Assembly: GCA_002170735.1 (NCBI GenBank)
Contig: NHIV01000009.1
Location: 1 to 8,445 of the forward strand
Direction of reading: 5' to 3'
Source: a bacterium TMED198
GTDB lineage: Bacteria; Fidelibacterota; Marinisomatia; SCGC-AAA003-L08; D37C17
Length of the DNA stretch: 8,445 nt
Every line of letters starts with the position of its first letter. Position 1 is the first letter of the stretch. Of this stretch, positions 1 through 5,674 are shown in pieces. Position numbers and translations under genes: made by a program. The notes beneath the pieces were generated by a model. That model made no database searches. It was given only the letters and a program-made list of their open reading frames with translations, and was not told where the DNA came from.

Positions 1-1157
1 CCATCAGCTACTAAACTTACTCCCGCAGTTCCCCCTGCAGTCATGTGTCCTAATTCTAAATCCCTACTTACACTAGCTCTATCAGTACCTATTTGTATAG
101 CATTTGGATTAGCTCTGTTGTAAAAAAGAGTTGCTCCAGATCCTCCACCACTACTATTAGCTGATAATTCCCAGTAAGTTGACACACCACCAACTCTGAT
201 TGATGACATAACCGTAGAACTCGGACTATTGCTGATAAATCTTGAAACTTGTGCAGTATCAGACGTAACAGTTAAGTTGGCATTATCATAAGGAGCTCCT
301 TGACCAACTGTAAGTTTACCAAACGAACCTGTTGAAGTTGATGAACCACTTATGTTACCAATAACTTCTAAATTAGAAGAAGCGGTTACTGGCAAAGTCA
401 TACTGATACTAGCACCAGTATCCGTTATATTACCTGATTCTAATCTACCACTTCCTTGTGCAATTATAACCTTATTATCTGTTAAATTTGAAGTTCCAGA
501 TTGTAGAGGAACTCTGTATTCTGAACCTGATTGACCGGCTACCCAATAATCATTAGCACTATCCCATACCATAGAACCGGTTTCATTAGAATTTTTATCT
601 CTAACATGAATACCACCATAATTCAAAGGATTAACACTATTGACTTGAATAATATTATCACCAATCTCTAATTGAGAACTTGATATAAATGTGGTTGTTC
701 CGTTTACTATATAGTTTCCTGCAACCGTTAGGTTTCCGCTTATATCAACATTACTTGTGGCATTTAATGTTTTAGATATAACCCTACCAAAAGATCCTGT
801 TGATGATGAAGAACCACTTACACCACCGCCTATAACTGTCATATTACTTGAAGATAATTCTCCTCTCCAAGAACCACTAATTGATTTATTTGACGTTGCT
901 CCAAACGTAGAATTCCAAATGCCAGATGTAACCGTACCTACTGATGTTAAACTAGTAGCACTTGTTATTGAATTTTGCGCTGCTGTACCTATCGTACCAT
1001 ATAAATTTGTACCTACGAATGAAGTACCATGTATATTACCAGCAGCAGTTAATCTTCCAAACGATCCTGTTGAGGTTGATGAGCCGCTTACATTACCCTT
1101 TTTAACTTCAAGGGTATGGTTTAAAATATTTTTACCGATATACTTTAAATTAGCCAT
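1..1157 (-). CDS. Long tail-fibre-like protein, C-terminus cut off by window edge
   Basis: The frame is open from the ATG at 1157 to the left edge with no stop, giving 385 visible codons; the true end lies outside the window. The protein is rich in Gly, Ser, Thr and Asn with no signal peptide or membrane segment. In order: a short leader (MANLKYIGKNIL), a first GSSTSTGSFG module (residues 25-34), a tract around 61-85 with the fibre-like phrase SLTSVGTVTSGIWN, a second module (115-124), then LTVAGNYIVNGTTT and LEIGDNIIQVN (143-173), followed by GGIHVRD and MVWDSANDYWVAG (181-208). Phrases of the last type recur in phage tail fibres. A third module is at 271-280. It starts one base after the preceding stop (TAA G ATG) with only weak Shine-Dalgarno character, so translation is probably coupled. 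A host-contact fibre is inferred; the tip that would decide this, or reveal a self-cleaving chaperone, is missing. Confidence 0.85.
   Translation of the reverse strand, partial: MANLKYIGKNILNHTLEVKKGNVSGSSTSTGSFGRLTAAGNIHGTSFVGTNLYGTIGTAAQNSITSATSLTSVGTVTSGIWNSTFGATSNKSISGSWRGELSSSNMTVIGGGVSGSSSSTGSFGRVISKTLNATSNVDISGNLTVAGNYIVNGTTTFISSSQLEIGDNIIQVNSVNPLNYGGIHVRDKNSNETGSMVWDSANDYWVAGQSGSEYRVPLQSGTSNLTDNKVIIAQGSGRLESGNITDTGASISMTLPVTASSNLEVIGNISGSSTSTGSFGKLTVGQGAPYDNANLTVTSDTAQVSRFISNSPSSTVMSSIRVGGVSTYWELSANSSGGGSGATLFYNRANPNAIQIGTDRASVSRDLELGHMTAGGTAGVSLVAD
318..347 (-). repeat. GSSTSTGSFG module, copy in the long fibre gene (residues 271-280)
   Basis: This encodes GSSTSTGSFG, preceded by NIS and followed by KLTV. 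It is one of five copies in the window. Confidence 0.85.
786..815 (-). repeat. GSSSSTGSFG module, copy in the long fibre gene (residues 115-124)
   Basis: This encodes GSSSSTGSFG, preceded by GVS and followed by RVIS. Confidence 0.85.
1056..1091 (-). repeat. GSSTSTGSFG module, copy in the long fibre gene (residues 25-34)
   Basis: This encodes VSGSSTSTGSFG. Bases 1066-1091 are identical, over 26 bases, to 1603-1628 in the separate 196-residue fibre gene. Confidence 0.88.
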
Positions 1158-1158
1158 C

Positions 1159-1485
1159 TTAGGTAATCTCTAAAATACTCGCAAAAACATCTATATCACC
1201 ATTAGCAGAAGCTTTGGTTTCCAACTTATCTCCAGCACCTAAATTAATAGGTTTCTCAAGCACTACTGTCGAGTCTGCTGGTACATCCACTGTTTTTAAT
1301 ATGTATCTTCTATCATCGAAATTAGCACTTCCACTAATAGATACATCAACAGTAGCATCATTTGTACCATCAACATTACTTAAATAAATTGCGTGTACTA
1401 CGCCTGACGTGGCACCTGGACAAGTATACAATGTTTGAATTGTTGTTGTCGAGCCACTAGCTGCACTTTTAAATGTATTAGCCAT
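1159..1485 (-). CDS. Small beta-rich virion protein (108 aa), function unknown
   Basis: This compact protein of 108 residues is almost certainly all-beta, with alternating hydrophobic strands (VVHAIYLSNVDG at 29-40, ATVDVSIS at 44-51, STVVLEKPINL at 72-82, DIDVFASILEI at 98-107). The pattern of an exposed N-terminal Ser/Thr stretch, a VPADSTVVL phrase, then a GAGDKL turn and a closing strand resembles small virion proteins that I associate with fibre genes of marine phages; that family memory is not checked. It lies between two fibre-like genes. Its Shine-Dalgarno GGAGGA is formed by the last two Gly codons of the upstream gene, and only two bases separate that stop from this ATG. A fibre accessory, adaptor or decoration protein is plausible. 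There is one Cys (residue 22) and no catalytic motif. Confidence 0.8.
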   Translation of the reverse strand: MANTFKSAASGSTTTIQTLYTCPGATSGVVHAIYLSNVDGTNDATVDVSISGSANFDDRRYILKTVDVPADSTVVLEKPINLGAGDKLETKASANGDIDVFASILEIT

Positions 1486-1487
1486 TA

Positions 1488-2078
1488 TTATCCTCCAAAG
1501 ACTATAGCCATAGCTGTTGCGTGGTCTATTACTGATGTACCACTTTCAAAAATTCTTCCACTAGCATTAATATGACCAGCAGTTTTTAATGTTCCAAAGG
1601 AACCTGTTGAGGTTGATGAGCCGCTTACTACACCAGTAGTTCCACCACTTATTCTAAAACTTTCGTCTCCATTACCAGTTACTATGTTTATAATACCACT
1701 AGCTTTAGTAGTTCCAATGGTCATTTTATTGTCACTAGTACCGCTGTATGAAATTACAGCATCTCTATTACTACTAACTCCACCAAAATTTAAATTTTTA
1801 AAGTAACTGTCACTACCTATTATACTGATACCAACACCTTCAGAACCAGCACCCTTAATAACTAAATCGTCTGCATTGGTACGAGCACCTGCTATTAAAG
1901 CACTTTCTTGAATAAGTACTTTACCATCTACAAAAACATGACCAAATGAACCTGTTGAAGATGAAGAGCCACTTATATTACCAGTAGTGCTGAAAGATCC
2001 GGTGACTCCTGAACTTCCTGAAACTTGTAATGAACCAGATAGTACTTTACCTAATTGTTTTAGTTTTAGCTTAGCCAT
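1488..2078 (-). CDS. Fibre-like structural protein of 196 aa with two GSS-TGSFG modules
   Basis: A Gly/Ser-rich protein opening with a basic leader (MAKLKLKQLGKVL) followed by Ser-Gly-Ser repeats (14-46). GSS[ST]STGSFG modules sit at residues 37-46 and 153-162 and flank a beta-rich centre (DLVIKGAG at 71-78, GISIIGSD at 83-90, AVISYSGTSDNKMTIGTT at 107-124) of the kind found in phage tail fibres and their trimeric shafts. The C-terminus is short (ATAMAIVFGG) with no chaperone or lectin domain. The start at 2078 lies inside the last codons of the upstream small ORF (13-base overlap) and has only a purine-rich AGAGAGAAAG stretch as Shine-Dalgarno. Leader and modules match the long fibre protein downstream, so the two probably belong to one fibre assembly, or this is a short paralogue of it. 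Role by inference only. Confidence 0.8.
   Translation of the reverse strand: MAKLKLKQLGKVLSGSLQVSGSSGVTGSFSTTGNISGSSSSTGSFGHVFVDGKVLIQESALIAGARTNADDLVIKGAGSEGVGISIIGSDSYFKNLNFGGVSSNRDAVISYSGTSDNKMTIGTTKASGIINIVTGNGDESFRISGGTTGVVSGSSTSTGSFGTLKTAGHINASGRIFESGTSVIDHATAMAIVFGG
1491..1496 (-). promoter_or_regulatory. Shine-Dalgarno of the 108-residue virion protein gene
   Basis: GGAGGA, formed by the two final Gly codons of the 196-residue fibre-like protein, sits five bases before the ATG at 1485. It is the strongest ribosome binding site among the distal genes. Confidence 0.8.
1593..1628 (-). repeat. GSSTSTGSFG module, copy in the 196-residue fibre gene (residues 153-162)
   Basis: This encodes VSGSSTSTGSFG. 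It shares 26 consecutive bases (1603-1628) with 1066-1091 and 33 of 36 bases overall with that copy. Confidence 0.88.
1941..1970 (-). repeat. GSSSSTGSFG module, copy in the 196-residue fibre gene (residues 37-46)
   Basis: This encodes GSSSSTGSFG, preceded by NIS and followed by HVFV, the same framing as the copy at 318-347. Confidence 0.85.
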
Positions 2079-2329
2079 TCACTTTCTCTCTTATCATCCC
2101 ACCACTTCTGTACACCGTAAGATATTTTTTTCTTGTGTTCAATAGTTTTAGGTTGTTTCATTTTCTCAATAGTATCCATAGCAAGTTTCCTATCTGATTG
2201 AGCGCATGATTTACACACAGTATTATTACCTACTGCTCTGTCAAAAGAATCTTTTCTTGTATAGTAAATTACCTTACTACAATCAGGACATTTTCTATTT
2301 TTTCTATTTTTCCAATGTCTTTTTCTCAT
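2066..2329 (-). CDS. Small zinc-ribbon / NUMOD3-like protein, possible homing-endonuclease remnant
   Basis: A basic 87-residue protein. After a Lys/Arg-rich start (MRKRHWKNRKNRK), two Cys pairs (CPDC at 14-17 and CKSC at 39-42) form a likely zinc ribbon with 21 residues between pairs. Residues 58-77 (KQPKTIEHKKKISYGVQKWW) resemble the NUMOD3 helix, a DNA-binding module usually attached to HNH or GIY-YIG homing endonucleases. No nuclease domain is present, so it is either a stand-alone DNA-binding protein or the remains of a homing endonuclease. No Shine-Dalgarno precedes the ATG: the bases just upstream are AT-only (TTATATTTATTACT), unlike the AGGAG of the structural genes. It lies between the gp15-like gene and the fibre gene, whose first 13 bases it overlaps in another frame. 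It is unrelated to virion structure, consistent with an inserted mobile gene. The coding call itself is likely but not certain. Confidence 0.65.
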   Translation of the reverse strand: MRKRHWKNRKNRKCPDCSKVIYYTRKDSFDRAVGNNTVCKSCAQSDRKLAMDTIEKMKQPKTIEHKKKISYGVQKWWDDKRESEWLS

Positions 2330-2331
2330 AG

Positions 2332-2343
2332 TAATAAATATAA
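2332..2343 (-). promoter_or_regulatory. Second copy of the AT-rich 12-base element, just before the NUMOD3-like ORF
   Basis: It is identical to the 12 bases at 5604-5615 and ends two bases before the ATG at 2329. If it were a -10 box the transcript would start inside that ORF, so it could serve the downstream fibre genes instead, or be chance in AT-rich DNA. It occupies the place where a Shine-Dalgarno would be expected. Confidence 0.2.
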
Positions 2344-2368
2344 AGAAATGGTAAAAGAAAAGTGGGAT

Positions 2369-3913
2369 TTAGGAATTAAATTTACCCATAGCAATTATTT
2401 CATCATCAGATTCTAAATTATAACCGATACTATCAGCATCTACCTTTAGTACAAATTGAATTCCACTAACTTGTTGAATAGTCAAAGCGTCATGTTCCAT
2501 ATACTGCCCGTTTATAAAAAATACGAAGTCATCTTCAGAAGTAGCAGTCATTCCTGATGGAGCAGATGCTGTTATAGCATTAAAACTCGCAGTTGCTGCT
2601 GTTACAGAATTAGATTTTTTTACAAATGACTTTCGTAAGTAAGAAAATTTATCGTCATGTGAAACACCATCTTGAGTTATTGAACCTTTAACGGATAGTG
2701 AACCAGTGACAATAAGGGAACCAGTAATTTGATGGGTATCATCTAAGGTATCACCAAATATAGTTGAGCCACTACTAAATGATTGTGTCATATGAGTTAC
2801 AGATGATGAAACTATATAACTTCTGGCATAAACATTACCTAACACAACCCAATCTTTATCTACTTGTGCTTTTCCGTCATCCCTCTCTGATATAACAAAT
2901 GAATTCTGACCAATCTGCATCTGATTGAATGTTACATTTGATGTAGTCGCGACATCCTGACCAATACTAAATGTCATTTCTTTAGCAGCTGAACCATCGA
3001 ATGTTCCTGCCCCACCAATAGAAACTCCTGTTCCAGCACTAACTGTAAGTGGATTTTCTAATCCGCCACCACCAGCACCTTGCTGTGCAACTGTTATACG
3101 AACATCTCTACCATCATCACCCGGAACTAGATCTTGTAAATTTAAACTAACATCATCACCTATTAGAATTCGTTTAGGAGTTAATGCTTTTTGAGTTGTT
3201 ACTACATTATTGAATTCTTCAGGTAGTAAGTAACCACGTAAAGTTACTGTAAAATTAGTTCTAATTAATCTTTCTGAATTAACTGATACCTCACTCGCAT
3301 CTGTGTAGTTATCAATAGATGTTCTAAATTTAAACCTACCATCTTCACCCCAATAAGCACCTTCACTCCAAATAATTTTTTCAATAATAGCATTCATTTG
3401 TTCTGTATACGAAGTCCATATAACAAAATCATATGTTAGATTTACATAATCAGGAACACCAACAGTATATAGTTCTCTGGTTTTATTCAATCCTTGCTGA
3501 ACTGAAAATTTATCGTATCTATTTTTTTCTGAATACTTTTTTTGAAATGTGTAAAAGAGCTTTGGTTGTTTTGGGTCTAATTTATCAACCGACATTTCAG
3601 TATCTTTTTCGATTGAAGTCCTTTTGAAAGCTATGAGTGGTATTATAAGTTGTTTTTTATTATCTACAAGGTAACCATTTTTTTGTATCATACTCCATCT
3701 TTCAGGATTAGAATACATAAGTGGAACTTTTATTGTCTCTCCGTTTTCTTCCACCATCGGTTTGATAACATTGTTAAAGTAAAACATAATTGTCGCATCA
3801 ATATCCATTAACCCAACTGATATATTTTTTACAGTATCATCATTCCTAGACCTTATAGTTCCCCTGTTGATAGCCTTTCGTTGTGAGCGAGGGACTGGTT
3901 TTTCACGTGCCAT
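2369..3913 (-). CDS. 15: gp15-like tail terminator with a fibre-like C-terminal extension
   Basis: The first 240 or so residues follow the T4 gp15 layout: ENGETIKVPLMYSNPERW (57-73) matches the GDKFIRVPITYASKEHF region, YDFVIWTSYTEQMNAIIEKI (161-180) matches YELSIFTRYEDDMFQIVEQI, and FTVTLRGYLLPEEF (221-234) matches LTFEVNGWMYPP. In T4, gp15 is a hexamer that caps tube and sheath and docks on the neck. T4 gp15 is 272 residues; this protein is 514. Residues 280-410 are Gly/Thr/Ser-rich and fibre-like (GTGVSIGGAGTF, DVATTSNVTFNQMQIG, then SGSTIFGDTLDDTHQITGSL). Residues 461-511 look like a compact end domain (DDFVFFINGQYMEHDAL to DDEIIAMGKF). Its start overlaps the gp14-like stop (TAATG) with AGGAG six bases upstream, so the pair is coupled. 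The fusion is one continuous frame with no sign of an assembly error. Confidence 0.8.
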   Translation of the reverse strand: MAREKPVPRSQRKAINRGTIRSRNDDTVKNISVGLMDIDATIMFYFNNVIKPMVEENGETIKVPLMYSNPERWSMIQKNGYLVDNKKQLIIPLIAFKRTSIEKDTEMSVDKLDPKQPKLFYTFQKKYSEKNRYDKFSVQQGLNKTRELYTVGVPDYVNLTYDFVIWTSYTEQMNAIIEKIIWSEGAYWGEDGRFKFRTSIDNYTDASEVSVNSERLIRTNFTVTLRGYLLPEEFNNVVTTQKALTPKRILIGDDVSLNLQDLVPGDDGRDVRITVAQQGAGGGGLENPLTVSAGTGVSIGGAGTFDGSAAKEMTFSIGQDVATTSNVTFNQMQIGQNSFVISERDDGKAQVDKDWVVLGNVYARSYIVSSSVTHMTQSFSSGSTIFGDTLDDTHQITGSLIVTGSLSVKGSITQDGVSHDDKFSYLRKSFVKKSNSVTAATASFNAITASAPSGMTATSEDDFVFFINGQYMEHDALTIQQVSGIQFVLKVDADSIGYNLESDDEIIAMGKFNS

Positions 3914-4401
3914 TAAATACTCCTAACTCTTTCAATCTGTATTGAACTCTTTCTTATTAAAAATGCAGATGCCACAACTGAGAAGTTTTGGTTAAACTGA
4001 CCACCAATTAACTGATTTTCATTTATAGAACCAATTTGAAAGTAACCATAGTTCCAATCAATCAAATCACCTATTTCCAAAACCATTGAAGCATCAATAA
4101 ATGCTTGTCTTAAAAATGAGAATGTTGCTGTTTGATTAGCATCAGGTCCAAACTCTTCTTGATTAAAATCAAAATCATCAGCATCTACTAAAGCAGCTAG
4201 TTGCACACCATTTTTGTATATTTTGATGCCGTCAGCAGCTTCGCCATACATATTCGTAGACGATTCTTGAAGAGATGGTTTATAAACAACAACTTCTTGA
4301 TTTATTAAACCATCTTTGTTTCTTTGTTTATCACCAACTAATTCTCTGCTAACCCTTGTGATTAAATCAACATCTCTTTGTGGTAGAAATCTGCCAGCCA
4401 T
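3913..4401 (-). CDS. 14: gp14-like neck (head completion) protein, short form
   Basis: A 162-residue protein placed directly between gp13-like and gp15-like genes, as gp14 is in T4. The C-terminal half carries the best match: MVLEIGDLIDWNYGYFQIGSI (106-126) followed by GGQFNQNFSVVASAFLIRKS (133-152) parallels the T4 gp14 segment EGDLIYFPMDNSLFEI, then a LGQN turn and strands. The N-terminal half contains KIYKNGVQLAALVD (60-73) and an acidic FDFNQEEFGPD (78-88). T4 gp14 has 256 residues, so this version is much shorter and would have to be a reduced core. In T4, gp13 and gp14 close the packaged head and form the neck. Only four bases separate its ATG from the gp13-like stop, and its Shine-Dalgarno (TAGGAT) lies in the last codons of that gene. 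Identity rests on position plus a modest motif match. Confidence 0.7.
   Translation of the reverse strand: MAGRFLPQRDVDLITRVSRELVGDKQRNKDGLINQEVVVYKPSLQESSTNMYGEAADGIKIYKNGVQLAALVDADDFDFNQEEFGPDANQTATFSFLRQAFIDASMVLEIGDLIDWNYGYFQIGSINENQLIGGQFNQNFSVVASAFLIRKSSIQIERVRSI
3920..3924 (-). promoter_or_regulatory. Shine-Dalgarno of the gp15-like gene, inside the gp14-like coding end
   Basis: AGGAG lies in the last codons of the gp14-like gene, six bases before the ATG that overlaps its stop (TAATG). It decides the start and implies translational coupling. Confidence 0.85.
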
Positions 4402-4405
4402 TTTG

Positions 4406-5572
4406 TTATCCTATGTATATTGGGTATGGAACTTTAGCCAATTTTTCATTTAAAAATTCAGCTTCATCCTTATCAGCCTCTAATAAAGCTCTTCTACTTG
4501 TTTGTTCTAACATTTCCCTTAATTGAGTAACCAACGTCTCCTTTTCAGTAGCAGCTTCAGCTCTAAGTGTATCACCATCCAAATTAGTTTCAGCATTTGG
4601 AATTGGAAGTGAAGCGTATTTACTTCTTATAGTTCCTAATAATTCTTTACATAGAGCAAGACCATATTTTTTTATCCATTGTTTACCGACTTCATTTATA
4701 TCTTTGAATGTCATATTATTAAACGGAGCATTTGAAAAATCTGTTATTACACCCGTGGTTGTCCCTTGAAGTGTAGTATCTCTATCTTTTTTAACCAAGT
4801 AATGAAAATGCAAACTATAAGTAGTTTCTGGGTTAGGAAATATTCTAAGTTTGTTGTTTACAAGAGTAAACGAATAAGCAGATTTTCTGATTTGGTCATT
4901 AAACTCGATAGCTTGAATCTTTAATAAATCAGCATACATCGGCATCATCATAAACTGAACTGCTGGTGAGTTATTACCCCAACCAAAACTATCCAACATA
5001 TTGTAAGAACCATCTCCTGTTCCAGCATAAGGATCGAAATATCTAGTTACTGCAGGTGAACCCTCATAGAATACTTTTCTAACCTCAATAGCATTTCCAC
5101 TTTCTGAGACATTAGCCCACAAAGAGTTCAAATCGTACTCTTGAGAACCACTAGCAACAGTTATAGAGCCGGTTTTATAAGCCACTGTACCACCAACACC
5201 AGCTTCCGTACCATATTGTTCGGCAAGTTGTATGTTTCTTCCAAGAGTTGATGTTAACTTTCTATGTGTTAAATCTGTCTTAGTGCTACCTGAACCTGTT
5301 TCTTGTCCTTGTAAAGCTAAGATATTGTCTTTTATGTTGAACTGATTAACCTGAGCAGAATATTCTGTGATAGCTTCTTCATAACAAGCATAAAAAGAGC
5401 CTGTTGGCATTTCTATTGCCACTATAGGATAACCTAATCTTTTAGCAGCCCAATCAGAAAACCTATCTACAGAGTGATTTCCTGAACCAGAGAACTCCGT
5501 ATCACTATCGTAAAATCCATATGGTGTATGTCCATTGGAAAATGAACTACTACCTGGCCAAATTGCTTCCAT
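4406..5572 (-). CDS. 13: gp13-like neck (head completion) protein
   Basis: A 388-residue protein with clear T4 gp13 landmarks. KRLGYPIVAIEMPTGSFYAC (44-63) matches [20 protein letters not shown], and the following EEAITEYSAQ matches the RALELYGEY helix. QWIKKYGLALCKELLGTIR (298-316) matches RWVKDYATALAKELNGQIL, and the next LDGDTLRAEAATEKETL (331-347) matches IDGQRLIEEARLEKEAL. The end VPYPIYIG also mirrors the T4 end PPFGILVG. It is about 80 residues longer than T4 gp13 (309); extra length lies in a Gly/Ser/Thr-rich N-terminus, a segment at 85-150, and an acidic helix near 355-380. In T4, gp13 and gp14 seal the head after packaging and form the binding surface for the tail. The start is set by AGGAG six bases upstream of ATG. 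It is the first gene after the capsid terminator and so needs its own promoter or readthrough. Confidence 0.88.
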   Translation of the reverse strand: MEAIWPGSSSFSNGHTPYGFYDSDTEFSGSGNHSVDRFSDWAAKRLGYPIVAIEMPTGSFYACYEEAITEYSAQVNQFNIKDNILALQGQETGSGSTKTDLTHRKLTSTLGRNIQLAEQYGTEAGVGGTVAYKTGSITVASGSQEYDLNSLWANVSESGNAIEVRKVFYEGSPAVTRYFDPYAGTGDGSYNMLDSFGWGNNSPAVQFMMMPMYADLLKIQAIEFNDQIRKSAYSFTLVNNKLRIFPNPETTYSLHFHYLVKKDRDTTLQGTTTGVITDFSNAPFNNMTFKDINEVGKQWIKKYGLALCKELLGTIRSKYASLPIPNAETNLDGDTLRAEAATEKETLVTQLREMLEQTSRRALLEADKDEAEFLNEKLAKVPYPIYIG

Positions 5573-5603
5573 TATATTCTCCTAAAAAAGTACTTTTATT
5601 CAA

Positions 5604-5615
5604 TAATAAATATAA
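5604..5615 (-). promoter_or_regulatory. AT-rich candidate promoter element upstream of the gp13-like gene
   Basis: The minus strand reads TTATATTTATTA here, between the terminator and the gp13-like start 31 bases on. It contains TATATT, close to a -10 box. A promoter is expected because the terminator cuts off the capsid transcript. The same 12 bases recur at 2332-2343. Read on the + strand it contains AATAAATA, which fits the T4-like late box (NATAAATA) but points away from the genes. The element is therefore a candidate only. Confidence 0.3.
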
Positions 5616-5622
5616 GATGCAC

Positions 5623-5653
5623 AAAAAAAGGGGAAGTTAGACTTCCCCTTTTT
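5623..5653 (-). terminator. Rho-independent terminator after the capsid gene
   Basis: On the minus strand this reads AAAAA, GGGGAAGT, loop CTA, ACTTCCCC, then seven T. The eight-base GC-containing stem is perfect and extends by five A-T pairs. It begins 21 bases after the capsid stop at 5675. Because both arms are flanked by A and T runs it could also work for + strand transcripts, but no gene there calls for it. It separates the 22-23 unit from the gp13-like unit. Confidence 0.93.
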
Positions 5654-5674
5654 AGGTTATCCAATTGTTTCCAA

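Noticed and set aside
757..1173. + strand open frame of 138 codons
   Set aside because: It lies antisense within the long fibre gene, whose frame is open across the whole stretch and carries recognisable modules.
318..1970. Spaced short repeats that might suggest a CRISPR array
   Set aside because: Spacing is irregular (hundreds of bases), the repeats are in-frame Gly/Ser codons of fibre genes, and there are no unique spacers of uniform length.
1..2078. Possible diversity-generating retroelement acting on the fibre genes
   Set aside because: No reverse transcriptase, template repeat or adenine-rich variable 3' end is visible in the window.
4020..4700. TATAAATG boxes on the minus strand at 4020-4027 and 4693-4700
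   Set aside because: They are one base off the T4 consensus and lie within coding sequence; the first is more than 100 bases before the next start, so promoter function is not supported.
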